A stretch of DNA of 64,000 nt from Candidatus Enterococcus leclercqii (GCF_009933135.1 NZ_MAEH01000009.1:62001-126000), one strand, 5' to 3'. Shown: positions 15,313-24,936, counted from the stretch's first letter. Notes: generated by a model from the sequence alone, not told the origin. Made by a program: numbers and translations.

Positions 15313-17433
15313 TTAAGCTTTCGGTGCTTCTTGTGTGTCATCTTTCAACAAGACTTTGCGTGACAAGTTGATTCGACCTTGACGATCAATCTCAGTCACT
15401 TTCACCAAGACTTCATCGCCCAATTTTACAACATCTTCGACTTTGTTAACCCGTTCGTTGGCCAATTGGGAAATATGAACCAAGCCATCTTTGCCTTTGG
15501 TCAAGTTGACAAAGGCGCCAAATTTTTCAATCCGGACAACTTTACCTAAGTAAACTTCGCCGACTTTGATTTCTTTTGTGAGTTCTTCGATGATCTTGAT
15601 TGCTTTTTGAATTGCTTCAGCATCAGATGAAGCGATGGAAACTTTACCCTCTTGATCGATGTCGATCTTCACGCCAGTTTCATCAATGATTCCATTGATA
15701 GTTTCGCCGCCTTTACCGATCACGACTTTGATCTTCTCAGGGTCGATTTGGATCATTTCAATCTTCGGTGCGTAAGGGCTCAACTCTTTACGAGGTTCTG
15801 CCAATGTAGATTGCAACTGTTCCAAGATTTCAAAACGAGCTTTTTTAGCTTGTGCCAAAGCTTCTGTCAAAATCTGTTCAGTGATTCCTTGAATCTTGAT
15901 GTCCATTTGCAACGCAGTGATCCCATCGCGGGTACCAGCTACTTTAAAGTCCATGTCGCCCAAGTGATCTTCCAGCCCTTGGATATCTGTCAAGATGGTG
16001 TAGTTTTCCCCATCAGAAACCAGGCCCATCGCAATCCCGGCGACTGGCGCTTTGATTGGTACACCGGCATCCATCAATGCTAACGTACCAGCACAGATTG
16101 ACGCTTGTGAAGAAGAACCATTTGATTCCAAGACTTCTGCTACCAGACGAATGGTGTAAGGAAATTCAGTTTCATCCGGGATGACTTGGAACAATGCCCG
16201 TTCACCCAAGGCACCATGCCCGATTTCACGACGTCCGGGAGAGCCGGCACGACCGGTAGACCCAACAGAAAATTGTGGGAAGTTGTAGTGGTGGATGAAC
16301 CGTTTGGAATCTTCCACACCCAACCCGTCAATAATCTGGTGTTCACCCAAAGGCGCCAACGTACAAGCTGACAAAGCCTGTGTTTGTCCCCGTGTGAACA
16401 AGCCGGAACCGTGTACCCGTGGCAGTAAGCCAACTTCTGAAGCCAACGGACGGATTTCATCCAATTTACGGCCATCAGGGCGGATTTTGTCGATAGTGAT
16501 CAGTTCCCGAACCACATCTTTTTCCAGATCTTCAGCAATTTGTTTCAGCTCTTTGGCAATCTGGTCACTGTTTTCATCTTCAGCAAATTTTTCGCCGTAA
16601 ACCTCTTTAACAATCTCTTTAACCTTTTCAATCTCGTCTTCACGGGCAAGTTTTTCTTCAGTCATGACGGCTGTTTTCATAACAGAGTAATATTGGTCAT
16701 AGACGTCTTTTTTCAAGTCTGCATCGACTTGCAACAACTTGATTTCCATCTTGGGTTTGCCAACAGCAGCAACGATTTCTTCTTGGAAGGCAACCAGTTC
16801 TTTGATCGCATCAAAACCAAAGAGCAATGCGCCTAGCATATCATCTTCAGAAACTTCTTTCGCGCCGGATTCCACCATGTTGATGGCGTGCTTGGTTCCA
16901 GCTACTGTCAAGTCGATATCTGTTTCTTCACTTTGGGCAACAGTTGGGTTCAAGACGTATTCGCCATTGACCCGACCCACTTCGACACCTGCAATTGGCC
17001 CGTCAAATGGAATGTCAGAAATCGACAATGCCAATGAAGAACCCAACATTGCTGCCATCGCTGGTGAGCAGTCTTGTTCCACACTCATAACAATGTTAGT
17101 GACTTGGACTTCATTACGGAAACCTTCCGCAAACATTGGGCGGATTGGGCGGTCAATCAGACGAGCAGTCAATGTCGCATCAGTGGATGGACGGCCTTCT
17201 CGTTTGATGAAGCCACCAGGAATCTTACCGACAGCATACATTTTTTCTTCATAGTTGATCGTCAAAGGGAAGAAGTCAAAGTCTTTGGCTTCTTTTGAGG
17301 CGACTGCCGCACTCAATACGACAGTGTCGCCGTAACGAACCAAAACTGCGCCATTGGCTTGTTTTGCCATTTGGCCGATTTCAACTTTCAGCGGGCGTCC
17401 GCCCCAGGTCGTTTCAAATACTTGTTTCGTCAT
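15313..17433 (-). CDS. pnp: Polynucleotide phosphorylase
   Basis: Phosphate-dependent 3'-5' exoribonuclease of 706 residues, a trimeric component of RNA turnover. Two RNase PH domains (about 10-145 and 310-545) flank an alpha-helical domain; the second includes [15 protein letters not shown] and [15 protein letters not shown], the phosphate and catalytic region, with the metal-binding DMDFKVAGT near 490. A KH domain ([16 protein letters not shown]) and an S1 domain ([20 protein letters not shown]) complete the C-terminus. The start at 17433 follows CGGAG. It lies downstream of rpsO on the same strand, the usual order, with a terminator-like hairpin between them and a long double-stranded leader upstream of its start. 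Confidence 0.98.
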   Translation of the reverse strand: MTKQVFETTWGGRPLKVEIGQMAKQANGAVLVRYGDTVVLSAAVASKEAKDFDFFPLTINYEEKMYAVGKIPGGFIKREGRPSTDATLTARLIDRPIRPMFAEGFRNEVQVTNIVMSVEQDCSPAMAAMLGSSLALSISDIPFDGPIAGVEVGRVNGEYVLNPTVAQSEETDIDLTVAGTKHAINMVESGAKEVSEDDMLGALLFGFDAIKELVAFQEEIVAAVGKPKMEIKLLQVDADLKKDVYDQYYSVMKTAVMTEEKLAREDEIEKVKEIVKEVYGEKFAEDENSDQIAKELKQIAEDLEKDVVRELITIDKIRPDGRKLDEIRPLASEVGLLPRVHGSGLFTRGQTQALSACTLAPLGEHQIIDGLGVEDSKRFIHHYNFPQFSVGSTGRAGSPGRREIGHGALGERALFQVIPDETEFPYTIRLVAEVLESNGSSSQASICAGTLALMDAGVPIKAPVAGIAMGLVSDGENYTILTDIQGLEDHLGDMDFKVAGTRDGITALQMDIKIQGITEQILTEALAQAKKARFEILEQLQSTLAEPRKELSPYAPKIEMIQIDPEKIKVVIGKGGETINGIIDETGVKIDIDQEGKVSIASSDAEAIQKAIKIIEELTKEIKVGEVYLGKVVRIEKFGAFVNLTKGKDGLVHISQLANERVNKVEDVVKLGDEVLVKVTEIDRQGRINLSRKVLLKDDTQEAPKA

Positions 17434-17469
17434 CTTATGCTCCGTTTCTCTGTGACTAGCGGGCCTTCG

Positions 17470-17561
17470 CTACTAAACAAAGAAAAACAGCGAATCTCAG
17501 CCATTGTTCCCGGAGTTTTTTTGTCTCTCGCAGGGATTGACTGCTTTTCTTTGGTTAGTAG
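17470..17561 (-). promoter_or_regulatory. Long double-stranded leader of pnp, RNase III-type stem
   Basis: Two 21-base arms (17541-17561 and 17470-17490) are complementary at 19 positions plus one G-U pair, enclosing a 50-base loop. The structure lies 37 bases before the pnp start on the minus-strand transcript. In E. coli, RNase III cleaves a comparable stem in the pnp leader and PNPase then represses its own mRNA; whether this occurs here is inference. Confidence 0.6.
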
Positions 17562-17642
17562 TTGAATACACCGCCTGTCACAGGCTGTGATGTGGCCGTT
17601 TGCAGCTTCACCTTACTGCTTTTGGCCTGTTAAACCATACAA

Positions 17643-17677
17643 AGAAGAGCGAGATTCAATGTGAACCTCGCTCTTCT
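17643..17677 (-). terminator. Hairpin between rpsO and pnp
   Basis: Stem AGAAGAGCGAG/CTCGCTCTTCT around a 13-base loop, lying six bases after the rpsO stop and followed by only TTTG on the minus strand. It probably terminates incompletely or protects the rpsO 3' end, leaving some read-through into pnp. Confidence 0.65.
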
Positions 17678-17682
17678 CATAA

Positions 17683-17952
17683 TTAACGACGTAATCCCAA
17701 AGCTTGGATCAATTCGCGGTAGCGAGCCACGTCTTTGTTACGCAAGTATGCCAACAAGTTACGACGATGACCGACTTTCTTCATCAAACCACGTTGTGAG
17801 TGGTGATCTTTCTTGTGAACACGGATATGCGCATTCAGTTCGTTGATCTCTTCAGTCAAAACAGCGATTTGAACTTCTGGAGAACCAGTATCTCCTTCAG
17901 AACGTGCGAATTGTTTGATGATTTCGTTTTTGCGTTCTTTTGAAATTGCCAT
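17683..17952 (-). CDS. rpsO: 30S ribosomal protein S15
   Basis: Ribosomal protein of 89 residues, the standard length, that binds 16S rRNA early in small-subunit assembly. Hallmarks include [35 protein letters not shown] and the [26 protein letters not shown] block. The start at 17952 follows AAGAGGTGA, and MAISKE matches family N-termini; a longer reading from 17997 lacks a ribosome site. A promoter lies at 18051-18079, giving a leader of about 90 bases with a GTGTG/CACAC hairpin that may allow S15 autoregulation. Confidence 0.98.
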   Translation of the reverse strand: MAISKERKNEIIKQFARSEGDTGSPEVQIAVLTEEINELNAHIRVHKKDHHSQRGLMKKVGHRRNLLAYLRNKDVARYRELIQALGLRR

Positions 17953-18050
17953 TTTTTTCACCTCTTTCTCTGTTTGTCCCCTGCAGCTGAGTATCACGTT
18001 GGTGAATCGTCAAACCAAGCAGCAGTTGGTGTGTTCTGCACACAGCTAAT

Positions 18051-18079
18051 ACTTTACCGGAAACCTACCGAAAAGGCAA
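18051..18079 (-). promoter_or_regulatory. Promoter of rpsO
   Basis: Minus-strand TTGCCT (18074-18079) and TAAAGT (18051-18056) with a 17-base spacer. The transcript would start near 18044 and carry a leader of about 90 bases. Confidence 0.65.
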
Positions 18080-18225
18080 GTGTTTTTCAATAGAAGCAGG
18101 GCATTTAGCGGCGGTGGAAAAAGCTTTGAATATGTTATACTGTAGGTGATCTTGTTGCCCAAAGGATTGGCAGCAAAGGGATCGAATTTCTTAAAAATTT
18201 CTTGTTTTTGAAAGGGAGAACATAC

Positions 18226-19077
18226 ATGAGTGTCTTGAGTCGCATTGAAAGCATGCAAGGTGAACTTTCCACGGCAGAAGCTAGTCTGTTTGCATACATC
18301 AAAACCCACGCAGACAAAGTTCCTTCAATGACTGCTGAACAGTTGGGACAAGCAGCTAAGATTAGTGCCCCCACCGTGGTTCGTTTTGCGAAAAAAGTTG
18401 GTTTTCAAAGCTTGGCCGACTTCAAAATGCAGCTTTCAGTCGACAACCAACAACCCGCTCTCGGGAAAGGCTACGCCGATTTGGATCCCGAGGCTTCTGT
18501 TGATGAGCTGAAACGATTGTTTTCCCGCAATGCCCAGGTTACCGTGAAGGAAACATCTGACATCCTGCAAGAAGAAGAATTACTAGCGGCAATTCAGCTG
18601 ATTCGCAGCAAAGAACGCTTATTTGTAGCCGGCGTCGGTGCTTCCGAGTTGGTGGCTGTCGATATCCGCCAGAAGTGGAGTCGATTAGGAAAGCCCGTGA
18701 CGGTGGAAAACGACTACAACGCTCTTTTGCCCCAGTTGGTAAATGCCGGCGACAACTCCTTACTCTGGTTGATTTCCAACACTGGTGTTACTCCCGAAAT
18801 CTTACATTTGGGGGAAACTGCAAAGAAACTGGGCATCCCAGTCATCACCCTGACTCGCTTAGGTCACAATCCGCTTAGTAAATTAGGTGACGTCTCGCTG
18901 CAAGTTTCCCGCGGCAAGGAATCCGATTTGCGCAGTGCCGCCACCAACTCAATCATTGCTCATCTTTTGGCCATTGATTTATTGTTTTATATCTACATCG
19001 GCAAAGATCAAAAAAATGCCCAACGGATCCACCGCTCTTATCAAAGTGTGCAGGACTATCGAGAAACGTACTTGTAG
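18226..19077 (+). CDS. MurR/RpiR family transcriptional regulator
   Basis: Regulator of 283 residues with an N-terminal RpiR helix-turn-helix (MTAEQLGQAAKISAPTVVRFAKKVGFQSLADFK) and a C-terminal SIS sugar-phosphate-binding domain (ERLFVAGVGASELVA; LWLISNTGVTPEILHLGETAKKLGIPVITLTRL). Family members sense phosphorylated amino sugars. Convergent with murQ and close to anmK and MurNAc-type PTS genes, it is a good candidate for a MurR that senses MurNAc-6-phosphate. The start at 18226 follows AAAGGGAG; a TATACT -10 box sits at 18136-18141 with a weak -35. Palindromes TGAAATTTCA and TTTCATGAAA in the PTS promoter at 24937-24965 are possible targets. Confidence 0.9.
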   Translation: MSVLSRIESMQGELSTAEASLFAYIKTHADKVPSMTAEQLGQAAKISAPTVVRFAKKVGFQSLADFKMQLSVDNQQPALGKGYADLDPEASVDELKRLFSRNAQVTVKETSDILQEEELLAAIQLIRSKERLFVAGVGASELVAVDIRQKWSRLGKPVTVENDYNALLPQLVNAGDNSLLWLISNTGVTPEILHLGETAKKLGIPVITLTRLGHNPLSKLGDVSLQVSRGKESDLRSAATNSIIAHLLAIDLLFYIYIGKDQKNAQRIHRSYQSVQDYRETYL

Positions 19078-19105
19078 AATTCACCCCATGAAAAATAGTT
19101 TCAAT

Positions 19106-19150
19106 AAAAAAGCCACAGCAACTCGTAAAATCGGTTGCCGCGGCTTTTTT
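19106..19150. terminator. Bidirectional terminator between the MurR/RpiR gene and murQ
   Basis: Hairpin AAAAAAGCC...GGCTTTTTT with inner GCAAC/GTTGC pairing, located between two converging genes and flanked by A and T runs that serve both directions. Confidence 0.85.
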
Positions 19151-19171
19151 ACTTACTGGGCAGCTTTTTGC

Positions 19172-20083
19172 CTACCCTTCCTCGTTTTCCGTTGCTTTGC
19201 GCACAAAACCTTTTGCTGCTTGCAGGCGGCGTTTTGCTTCTGCTTTTGGTGCTCCCGTCAAAAGCATAACGATAGCCAGTTTGACGTTTTTATCAGCTTC
19301 TTCAAAATAAATAGCCGCTGTGTCGTAGTCTGCATCAGTAGCTTCCATGATGATTCGCTTGCTGCGTTCGATTAGTTTTTCATTCGTTGGTCGCACATCT
19401 ACCATCAAATTATTGTATACTTTTCCGATTCCAATCATAGCGATTGTAGAGATCATGTTCAGGATCATCTTTTGTGCACTGCCAGCCTTCAGTCGTGTCG
19501 ATCCGGTAAGAAATTCCGGCCCACAGTCTACCTCCACAGGAAAAGTGGCGTGCTGTGAAATCTCAGCTTCTGGATTGCAAGCGATTGACGCAGTGGTCGC
19601 GCCGATTTGAGTGGCATAATCCAAACCACCGATGACATACGGTGTTCGACCGCTGGCAGCAATTCCGATTACCAGATCTTTTGCAGTCAACGCGAGTTTC
19701 TGCAGGTCAGTTTTGCCTAAGTCAGGATCATCTTCTGCCCCTTCAACGGCAACTGTCATCGCTTCTTGTCCACCAGCAATCAAGCCAATGACTAGTCCTG
19801 GATCAACACCAAATGTTGGCACACATTCGGCGGCATCCAATACACCCAGCCGCCCACTGGTTCCAGCTCCTATATAAATAAGGCGTCCTCCTTTTTCAAA
19901 GGCAGCAACAGCGGCTTCAATCACCGGCTGAATAGCAGGTAGTTGTTTTTTTACGGCTTCTGCTACTTTATGGTCTTCTCGATTCATTTTTCCCAATGCT
20001 TCAGCGACAGTCATTTGATCCAAATCAAAGGTGTCATTGTTGCGTCTTTCAGTGGTTAATTTGTCCAAGTCGATTGCTTTCAT
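19172..20083 (-). CDS. murQ: N-acetylmuramic acid 6-phosphate etherase, copy 1
   Basis: Cytoplasmic lyase of 303 residues that splits the lactyl ether of MurNAc-6-phosphate, giving GlcNAc-6-phosphate and lactate in peptidoglycan recycling. The SIS domain contains [26 protein letters not shown], and the conserved Glu residues lie in AAECVPTF (near 88) and [10 protein letters not shown] (near 119). [18 protein letters not shown] and the C-terminal UBA-like segment are typical. The start at 20083 follows TAGGAGGT. It appears single behind a gap of about 220 bases. A paralogue of about 70 percent identity by eye lies at 28623-29549, so the region encodes two etherases. Confidence 0.96.
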   Translation of the reverse strand: MKAIDLDKLTTERRNNDTFDLDQMTVAEALGKMNREDHKVAEAVKKQLPAIQPVIEAAVAAFEKGGRLIYIGAGTSGRLGVLDAAECVPTFGVDPGLVIGLIAGGQEAMTVAVEGAEDDPDLGKTDLQKLALTAKDLVIGIAASGRTPYVIGGLDYATQIGATTASIACNPEAEISQHATFPVEVDCGPEFLTGSTRLKAGSAQKMILNMISTIAMIGIGKVYNNLMVDVRPTNEKLIERSKRIIMEATDADYDTAAIYFEEADKNVKLAIVMLLTGAPKAEAKRRLQAAKGFVRKATENEEG

Positions 20084-20240
20084 CGTGGACCTCCTATTAT
20101 TCATCGCAGTCTCTGCTTTTTTCAGCTTCTTAATTTATGATACAAAAAAAGCAACTTCTTCGCAATAAAATTTCTTTATTTTAAACTTTTATATGAATTT
20201 ACATTTCACAAATAAGTGAAAAAGTAGACAAGCACAAATC

Positions 20241-20269
20241 TTGTCATATTTAAGTAGTTATTTTAAGAT
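20241..20269 (+). promoter_or_regulatory. Promoter of the azoreductase gene
   Basis: TTGTCA (20241-20246) and TAAGAT (20264-20269) with a 17-base spacer, 39 bases before ATG 20309. The AT-rich stretch 20100-20240 between the divergent murQ and this promoter must hold the murQ promoter, which I could not place confidently. Confidence 0.65.
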
Positions 20270-20308
20270 GATTGCCAGATTCATATGTAACCATAAAGGA
20301 GACTGAAC

Positions 20309-20929
20309 ATGAGCCAACTCTTAGCAATCAAAGCCCACCCAATGACCAGAGAATCTTCCCGTTCTGTCCGTATTTTTGAAGAATTTTTGGAAGATTATCA
20401 ACGGGCAAATCCCCAAGATACGATAACTTGCGTCGATCTTTATGAACAGACTATTCCTGAAATCGACGGTGAAATTTTGCTGGCCTGGCAGCAACTGCGA
20501 CAAGGTGATGCTTTCCAATCCTTGTCAGAAAGCCAACAAGAAAAATTGACAGCTTTTGATCAGGCGACGCAACAATTTTTGGCTGCCGATAAAGTCGTAA
20601 TCACCAATGCGCTTTGGAACTTGAATATTCCTAGCCGGCTGAAATCCTGGTTTGATACCATCTGTGTAGCAGGAAAAACCTTCCGTTACACCGAAAATGG
20701 CTCTGTAGGTATGGCATTGGGTAAAAAAGCCCTCCACATCCAATCCAACGGCGGAACCTTCAACGGCAAAGACTTTTCTTCTCAGTATGTCAAACAAGTG
20801 TTGCAGTTTGTCGGCATTGAAGAAGTGGATCAACTGTTCATCGAAGGCATCGATCATCATCCCGAACAAGCGGAAATGATCCTATCTGCGGCTTCTGCCA
20901 ATGCTCGTGAATTGGCCCAGACATTTTAA
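20309..20929 (+). CDS. azoR: FMN-dependent NADH-azoreductase / quinone reductase
   Basis: Flavodoxin-fold reductase of 206 residues that reduces azo dyes and quinones with NADH and FMN. Motifs include AHPMTRESSRS in the first loop (FMN phosphate binding), PLWNLNIPSRLKSWFD-like TNALWNLNIPSRLKSWFDTI, and SNGGTF near residue 147. The start follows AAAGGAG seven bases upstream. It is monocistronic, with its own promoter and a long terminator, and sits between murQ and anmK without an obvious link to amino-sugar metabolism; a general detoxification role is most likely. Confidence 0.92.
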   Translation: MSQLLAIKAHPMTRESSRSVRIFEEFLEDYQRANPQDTITCVDLYEQTIPEIDGEILLAWQQLRQGDAFQSLSESQQEKLTAFDQATQQFLAADKVVITNALWNLNIPSRLKSWFDTICVAGKTFRYTENGSVGMALGKKALHIQSNGGTFNGKDFSSQYVKQVLQFVGIEEVDQLFIEGIDHHPEQAEMILSAASANARELAQTF

Positions 20930-20974
20930 TTACTTAAAAATTTTGTCGGCTGCTTCCATCTTGCACTACTGCTG

Positions 20975-21058
20975 AATACCAAACGAAAACTAGCTACTCA
21001 CCCTCAGCTTCTTTCAGCTGAGAATACTGGGCGGGATAGTTGGCGTTTGGTATTTTTT
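20975..21058. terminator. Long bidirectional terminator between azoR and anmK
   Basis: Outer arms AATACCAAACG / CGTTTGGTATT enclose an inner hairpin CTCAGC/GCTGAG. A T run follows on the plus strand. Converging genes flank it. Confidence 0.82.
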
Positions 21059-21078
21059 CGTACAACTGACCTCTGTCA

Positions 21079-22212
21079 TCAAATTTCTGTGATGCGTCCC
21101 AAAATTACTTCTCTGGTGGCACCGGTAGCACTCGGAACATTGTTTGGCAATCGGTGCAGGGTATGTTGGGCCAAGATGACCATTGCCACAGCTTCTTTGG
21201 CATCTGATGAAAAGCCTAACTCCTCTTGAGTCAACACATTCATATTTTTCGAAGCGGTTTGCCGGATCATCTCCATCAAAACCGGATTGTAGGCCCCTCC
21301 GCCGGCTACGATTAGTTCACAGGAATTTTTCGTCAACTGAGCAGCTGCTTTTGTGATTGATTGTGCTGTCAGCATCGTAGCAGAAGCAATCACATCTTCT
21401 GGGGAAATGTCAGCTGTTTCTTGTAGAATTTGATCCACAAACGGCTTTCCAAAAAGCTCTCGACCAGTCGTTTTAGGATAGGGTAGGCTAAAATACGGCA
21501 GTTTCAACCATTTCTCTACCAACGATACTTTCACCTGACCACAAGCTGCATGGGCGCCATTGTGATCGTAGGCTTCATTGTAAAAATGACGAGTCAGCTC
21601 GTTGATGACCATATTGCCGGGACCAGTATCAAAAGCGACTAAATCAGACAGCTTTCCGCCTTTTTTGATCCAAGTCAAATTGCCAATGCCACCGATATTT
21701 TGCAAGATGCGATCTTTATCGGCAGATCGGTAGCAATAAAAATCAGCAAAAGGAACAATCGGTGCCCCTTGTCCACCCACAGCCAAATCCGCTTCACGAA
21801 AATTTGAGACAACCCGGCAGCCTAAGCCCTGTGCCAATATCGCTGCATCCCCTAGTTGCAGTGTCGAAGGCCCATACACGCCTTCTGTCACTGGTTGATG
21901 AAACATCGTTTGTCCATGAGAAGCAACATAGGCTAAGTCAGCAGGTACTACTCCGTTTTTCTGACAGAGTTGGCAAACAGCTTCCTTATAAGCCTCAGCC
22001 AAGCGAAAATTCAGATTTGAAACCTGTTGCATAGACAACTGCTGCGACTCCAAGCCGCGTCTTATCTCTTGTAACAGTCCTTCTGGATAATCCATGGTAG
22101 CAAAATCCACCAATGTTACTGTCATATTTTCCAAAACGCCGTCAATCTCTACCAATGCGGTGTCAATCCCGTCTAACGATGTGCCACTCATGATTCCTAC
22201 TGCCAATACCAT
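21079..22212 (-). CDS. anmK: Anhydro-N-acetylmuramic acid kinase
   Basis: Kinase of 377 residues that hydrolyses and phosphorylates 1,6-anhydroMurNAc to MurNAc-6-phosphate, feeding MurQ. The ATP loop GIMSGTSLDGIDTALVEIDG is at residues 6-25; GHDGQT-like ASHGQTMFHQP near 95, QNIGGIGNLTWI near 170 and FDTGPGNMVIN near 194 are family motifs with the catalytic Asp in the last region. The start follows AAAGGAAG. It begins a two- or three-gene stretch with a BadF-type kinase downstream in sequence order but upstream in transcription (22255-23169), 42 bases away, consistent with cotranscription. AnhydroMurNAc normally arises from lytic transglycosylases, so the substrate may come from turnover or from other bacteria. 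Confidence 0.95.
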   Translation of the reverse strand: MVLAVGIMSGTSLDGIDTALVEIDGVLENMTVTLVDFATMDYPEGLLQEIRRGLESQQLSMQQVSNLNFRLAEAYKEAVCQLCQKNGVVPADLAYVASHGQTMFHQPVTEGVYGPSTLQLGDAAILAQGLGCRVVSNFREADLAVGGQGAPIVPFADFYCYRSADKDRILQNIGGIGNLTWIKKGGKLSDLVAFDTGPGNMVINELTRHFYNEAYDHNGAHAACGQVKVSLVEKWLKLPYFSLPYPKTTGRELFGKPFVDQILQETADISPEDVIASATMLTAQSITKAAAQLTKNSCELIVAGGGAYNPVLMEMIRQTASKNMNVLTQEELGFSSDAKEAVAMVILAQHTLHRLPNNVPSATGATREVILGRITEI

Positions 22213-22254
22213 CCTATGACTTCCTTTCCATCTTTATCGATGTTTTTACAAAAA

Positions 22255-23169
22255 CTATTTCAAATCCTTTTTGCCAGAGTCCGTCTTTTTTAGCTTCTGT
22301 TCATTAAAATAATGAAATGCCCCTTGCAAGATACCCTCTTCTGTGACTGGTAACGTATCAAAAGTTGTACCTAATAATTCTGCCACTCTTTGTCTCACAA
22401 CGGGATTTTTTGTTAACACCGAACCTGAAAACACCAACGGCAATCCCTCTGGAAGACCCGCCTTTTCTTGCAAATTTAAAACCAGCTGCGCCAAGTATTC
22501 TGCTGCTTGGCGCAAAATCGCCTCTGCTTCTGCAGTGGCTGAATTTGCTACAAGAGGAGCGTAGGCCGCAATTTCTGCTTTACTCAAGGTGTAAAACTTA
22601 CGGATTACCTCATAAGGGTCTGCACTATTTTCTTTTACCATCAGCTCATTTGCCAACCCAAAGAATTTATGTGGAGAATCGGCAGCTTTACAGACCTGCA
22701 AAAAGCCCTGCTTTCCAATCCAATAACCGCTGCCTTCATCCCCTAAAAGATGTCCAAAGCCGCCTGCCCGAGTAAAACTTCCTTGATAGCGGGCGTAGGC
22801 AATCGAACCAGTTCCTGCGATCAAGAGAACACCGTCTTTTCCCGCCAGTTTGCCATACAATGCTAACAAGGCATCATCAATTAGGTAAATCGGCCCATCA
22901 ACTACCGCTAATTCTCGGCTTAGTGCCTCTTGAATCCCCGCAGTTGCCAGACCGGCAATCCCCAGGACGATACCGGCACAAGGCTGGTTTTCTTCTGCCA
23001 GCAACCTCAATACCCCTGACTTGATAACTTCGATGCTCCCAACAGGATCAGCAATTACATTAGCTGGTCCCAGTGTCACCGTTTTTCTAAGGCTACCTGT
23101 CTCTTCATCCAAAGTAACAAAAGTAGACTTGGTCCCGCCGCAATCGCCACTTAAAATAAAAGCCGTCAT
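22255..23169 (-). CDS. BadF/BadG/BcrA/BcrD-type sugar kinase (N-acetylglucosamine / MurNAc kinase-like)
   Basis: ASKHA-fold kinase of 304 residues. The phosphate-1 motif GDCGGTKSTFVTLD (residues 8-21), GIAGLATAG (near 70), and phosphate-2 region LLIAGTGSIAYARYQG followed by GGFGHLLGDEGSGYWIG are typical of the eukaryotic-NAGK/BadF amino-sugar kinases. Clostridial MurK of this family phosphorylates MurNAc and GlcNAc, and the anmK/murQ context suggests the same here; substrate choice is inference. Its ATG overlaps the stop of the preceding small membrane gene by four bases, so translation is coupled. Confidence 0.88.
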   Translation of the reverse strand: MTAFILSGDCGGTKSTFVTLDEETGSLRKTVTLGPANVIADPVGSIEVIKSGVLRLLAEENQPCAGIVLGIAGLATAGIQEALSRELAVVDGPIYLIDDALLALYGKLAGKDGVLLIAGTGSIAYARYQGSFTRAGGFGHLLGDEGSGYWIGKQGFLQVCKAADSPHKFFGLANELMVKENSADPYEVIRKFYTLSKAEIAAYAPLVANSATAEAEAILRQAAEYLAQLVLNLQEKAGLPEGLPLVFSGSVLTKNPVVRQRVAELLGTTFDTLPVTEEGILQGAFHYFNEQKLKKTDSGKKDLK

Positions 23170-23465
23170 TTGGGACCTCCATTAGTGGACTGCGTCGTTT
23201 TTTGTTCCCGCTGCTGCTTTTTACGGCGATTTTGTTCAAAAAAGACCACCCCAAAAAACAGGCACAATCCATAGCTAAGCCAAAGTGCCCAAAAAGGCGT
23301 CCCCGGGATTGCATAAGGAATAAAAATTACCAACAGCGCCACCAGTGCCCACCGCCAATGCCAGCGAGCAAATACGGTTTTAGCGAATTTATCTACAGCA
23401 AAATAGGCGGCCAAGATGACTGCCAGACCGGCAAATACAAATGCGAATTTCAGCAATAGTTCCAT
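23166..23465 (-). CDS. Small hypothetical membrane protein in the amino-sugar kinase operon
   Basis: Protein of 99 residues with three predicted membrane helices (about 4-24, 35-53 and 57-76) and a strongly basic C-terminal tail (EQNRRKKQQREQK). It has an AAAGAGGT ribosome site and a four-base ATGA overlap with the sugar kinase gene, which argues that it is a true gene cotranslated with it. No known domain was recognised; transport accessory or membrane anchor roles are possible but unsupported. Confidence 0.75.
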   Translation of the reverse strand: MELLLKFAFVFAGLAVILAAYFAVDKFAKTVFARWHWRWALVALLVIFIPYAIPGTPFWALWLSYGLCLFFGVVFFEQNRRKKQQREQKTTQSTNGGPK

Positions 23466-23482
23466 GACATACCTCTTTCTTT

Positions 23483-23519
23483 AAAAAAAGCCGGAAAACA
23501 GCACTCGCTGTCTCCGGCT
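23483..23519 (-). terminator. Terminator between the PTS IIC gene and the kinase operon
   Basis: Stem AGCCGGA/TCCGGCT with an inner ACAGC/GCTGT pairing, followed by seven T residues on the minus strand. It lies 16 bases after the IIC stop and should reduce read-through into the kinase-anmK genes. Confidence 0.8.
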
Positions 23520-23534
23520 GCTACGGATCACCTT

Positions 23535-24830
23535 TTAAGCCGGGATCTCGCCTTTTTCTTTTTCTAATTGCTCTTTGTCATACATTACCACAAATGGGAA
23601 GTAAATGATGACTGATAAGATGATTAGCAATACATTCAGAACAGCTGCTCGCCAGTCACCCCCACAAGCCAGGTATGCACCAATCGGCCCAGGCAATGTC
23701 CAAGGTGCAGTTACCGTTACTTTATTGACTAAGCCCGCTTGCGTACAGAACCAAGCAATCGTTGCTGAAATCATTGGTGCCACAATAAATGGAATAATCA
23801 AAACCGGATTCAATACAATCGGTGTACCGAAGATGATAGGTTCATTGATATTAAAGATTGACGGAACCAATGCAGTCTTGCCCAGCTTAGAAGCATATTG
23901 TGATTTACAGTAAAACGCCAGTAAAATTGCTAAACCAATCGTACAACCTGATCCTCCAACCCAGATAAACCATTGGAAGAAAGGTTCAGCGGCAATATTT
24001 GGTAATGCCTTGCCATCTGCCAAAGCGGTAGTGTTGCCTTCTAATAACTGCAACCACAAGGGACGAGCAATCGAACCGATAATGGACACACCGTGGATCC
24101 CGAAGCTCCAGAAGAAGGTAATCAAGAATACCAGCAACAAGACAGAAGGCAGTGAGTCAGCAGCAGTGACTACTGGAGAAATCAGTTTGGCAATAAAGGT
24201 ATGCCAGTCAAATTTCAAGAAATAAGTGATGGTCGCCATGCCTAAGATTACGACGATTGTTGGTGTCAGGGCTTCAAAGGAACGGGCAACTGACGGTGGA
24301 ACCTGTTCTGGCATTGTGATTTTAAACTTGGATTTGTCTGTCAAACGGAAAATTTCTACCGCTAAAATCGCAGTGATGATACAAACAAACATCCCACCAC
24401 CGCCAAGGTAAGTCATCGGCAGAACAAATCCTGAAACACCTGCGGCATCCGCTGCTTCTGCTGGGATATTTACGGGAGTAAACGTCAGCAAAAAGGCAAT
24501 CGTAGCTAAGATCCCACCAGAAAGTGCATCCAGTTTATAAGAGCGGGCCAAGCTGTGACCGATACCAAAGGCCGCATACAGACTCATGATGTACATGGTC
24601 ATGCGATAAGGCAACAAGATTGTCGTAGCATTGGCCGACAAAAACTTATACAAACCCCAGTCTTGTGGGATTGGCGGGAATGCAACGATCATAAAGAATG
24701 AACTGACAATAATCAATGGCAAAGTAGCAACGATCCCATCTCGGATCGCTCGTAAGTGACGTTGTCTCCCAAGTTTTTCCATAGGCCCTGCAAGATGCAG
24801 CTCCACGAAATCCGTTATCTTTTTAATCAT
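23535..24830 (-). CDS. PTS sugar transporter EIIC, lactose/cellobiose family
   Basis: Membrane permease domain of 431 residues with about ten hydrophobic helices. GRQRHLRAIRDGIVATLPLIIVSSFFMI at the N-terminus and SIFNINEPIIFGTPIVLNP near 325 are family signatures; the NEP motif forms the sugar-binding loop. No EIIA or EIIB domain is fused or encoded adjacent, so it must use partners from elsewhere. The start at 24830 follows AGAGGAGG; the reading from 24872 lacks a ribosome site. Its promoter is back to back with that of the GH1 gene at 25144, indicating a shared beta-glycoside or diholoside uptake and cleavage unit. Confidence 0.93.
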   Translation of the reverse strand: MIKKITDFVELHLAGPMEKLGRQRHLRAIRDGIVATLPLIIVSSFFMIVAFPPIPQDWGLYKFLSANATTILLPYRMTMYIMSLYAAFGIGHSLARSYKLDALSGGILATIAFLLTFTPVNIPAEAADAAGVSGFVLPMTYLGGGGMFVCIITAILAVEIFRLTDKSKFKITMPEQVPPSVARSFEALTPTIVVILGMATITYFLKFDWHTFIAKLISPVVTAADSLPSVLLLVFLITFFWSFGIHGVSIIGSIARPLWLQLLEGNTTALADGKALPNIAAEPFFQWFIWVGGSGCTIGLAILLAFYCKSQYASKLGKTALVPSIFNINEPIIFGTPIVLNPVLIIPFIVAPMISATIAWFCTQAGLVNKVTVTAPWTLPGPIGAYLACGGDWRAAVLNVLLIILSVIIYFPFVVMYDKEQLEKEKGEIPA

Positions 24831-24936
24831 GTTTCTTCCTCCTCTTGGTTGGACCGGCCCTATCGATAACAAATTTGACCGGTTTGATTTGTACGAAGGC
24901 GCCCCTTTTTGGGTTCGCTTTCATTTACAGTGCTAT

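Noticed and set aside
16739-17254. Plus-strand frame of 171 codons opposite pnp
   Set aside because: Lies entirely within the highly conserved pnp coding sequence on the other strand and has no ribosome site or recognisable domain.
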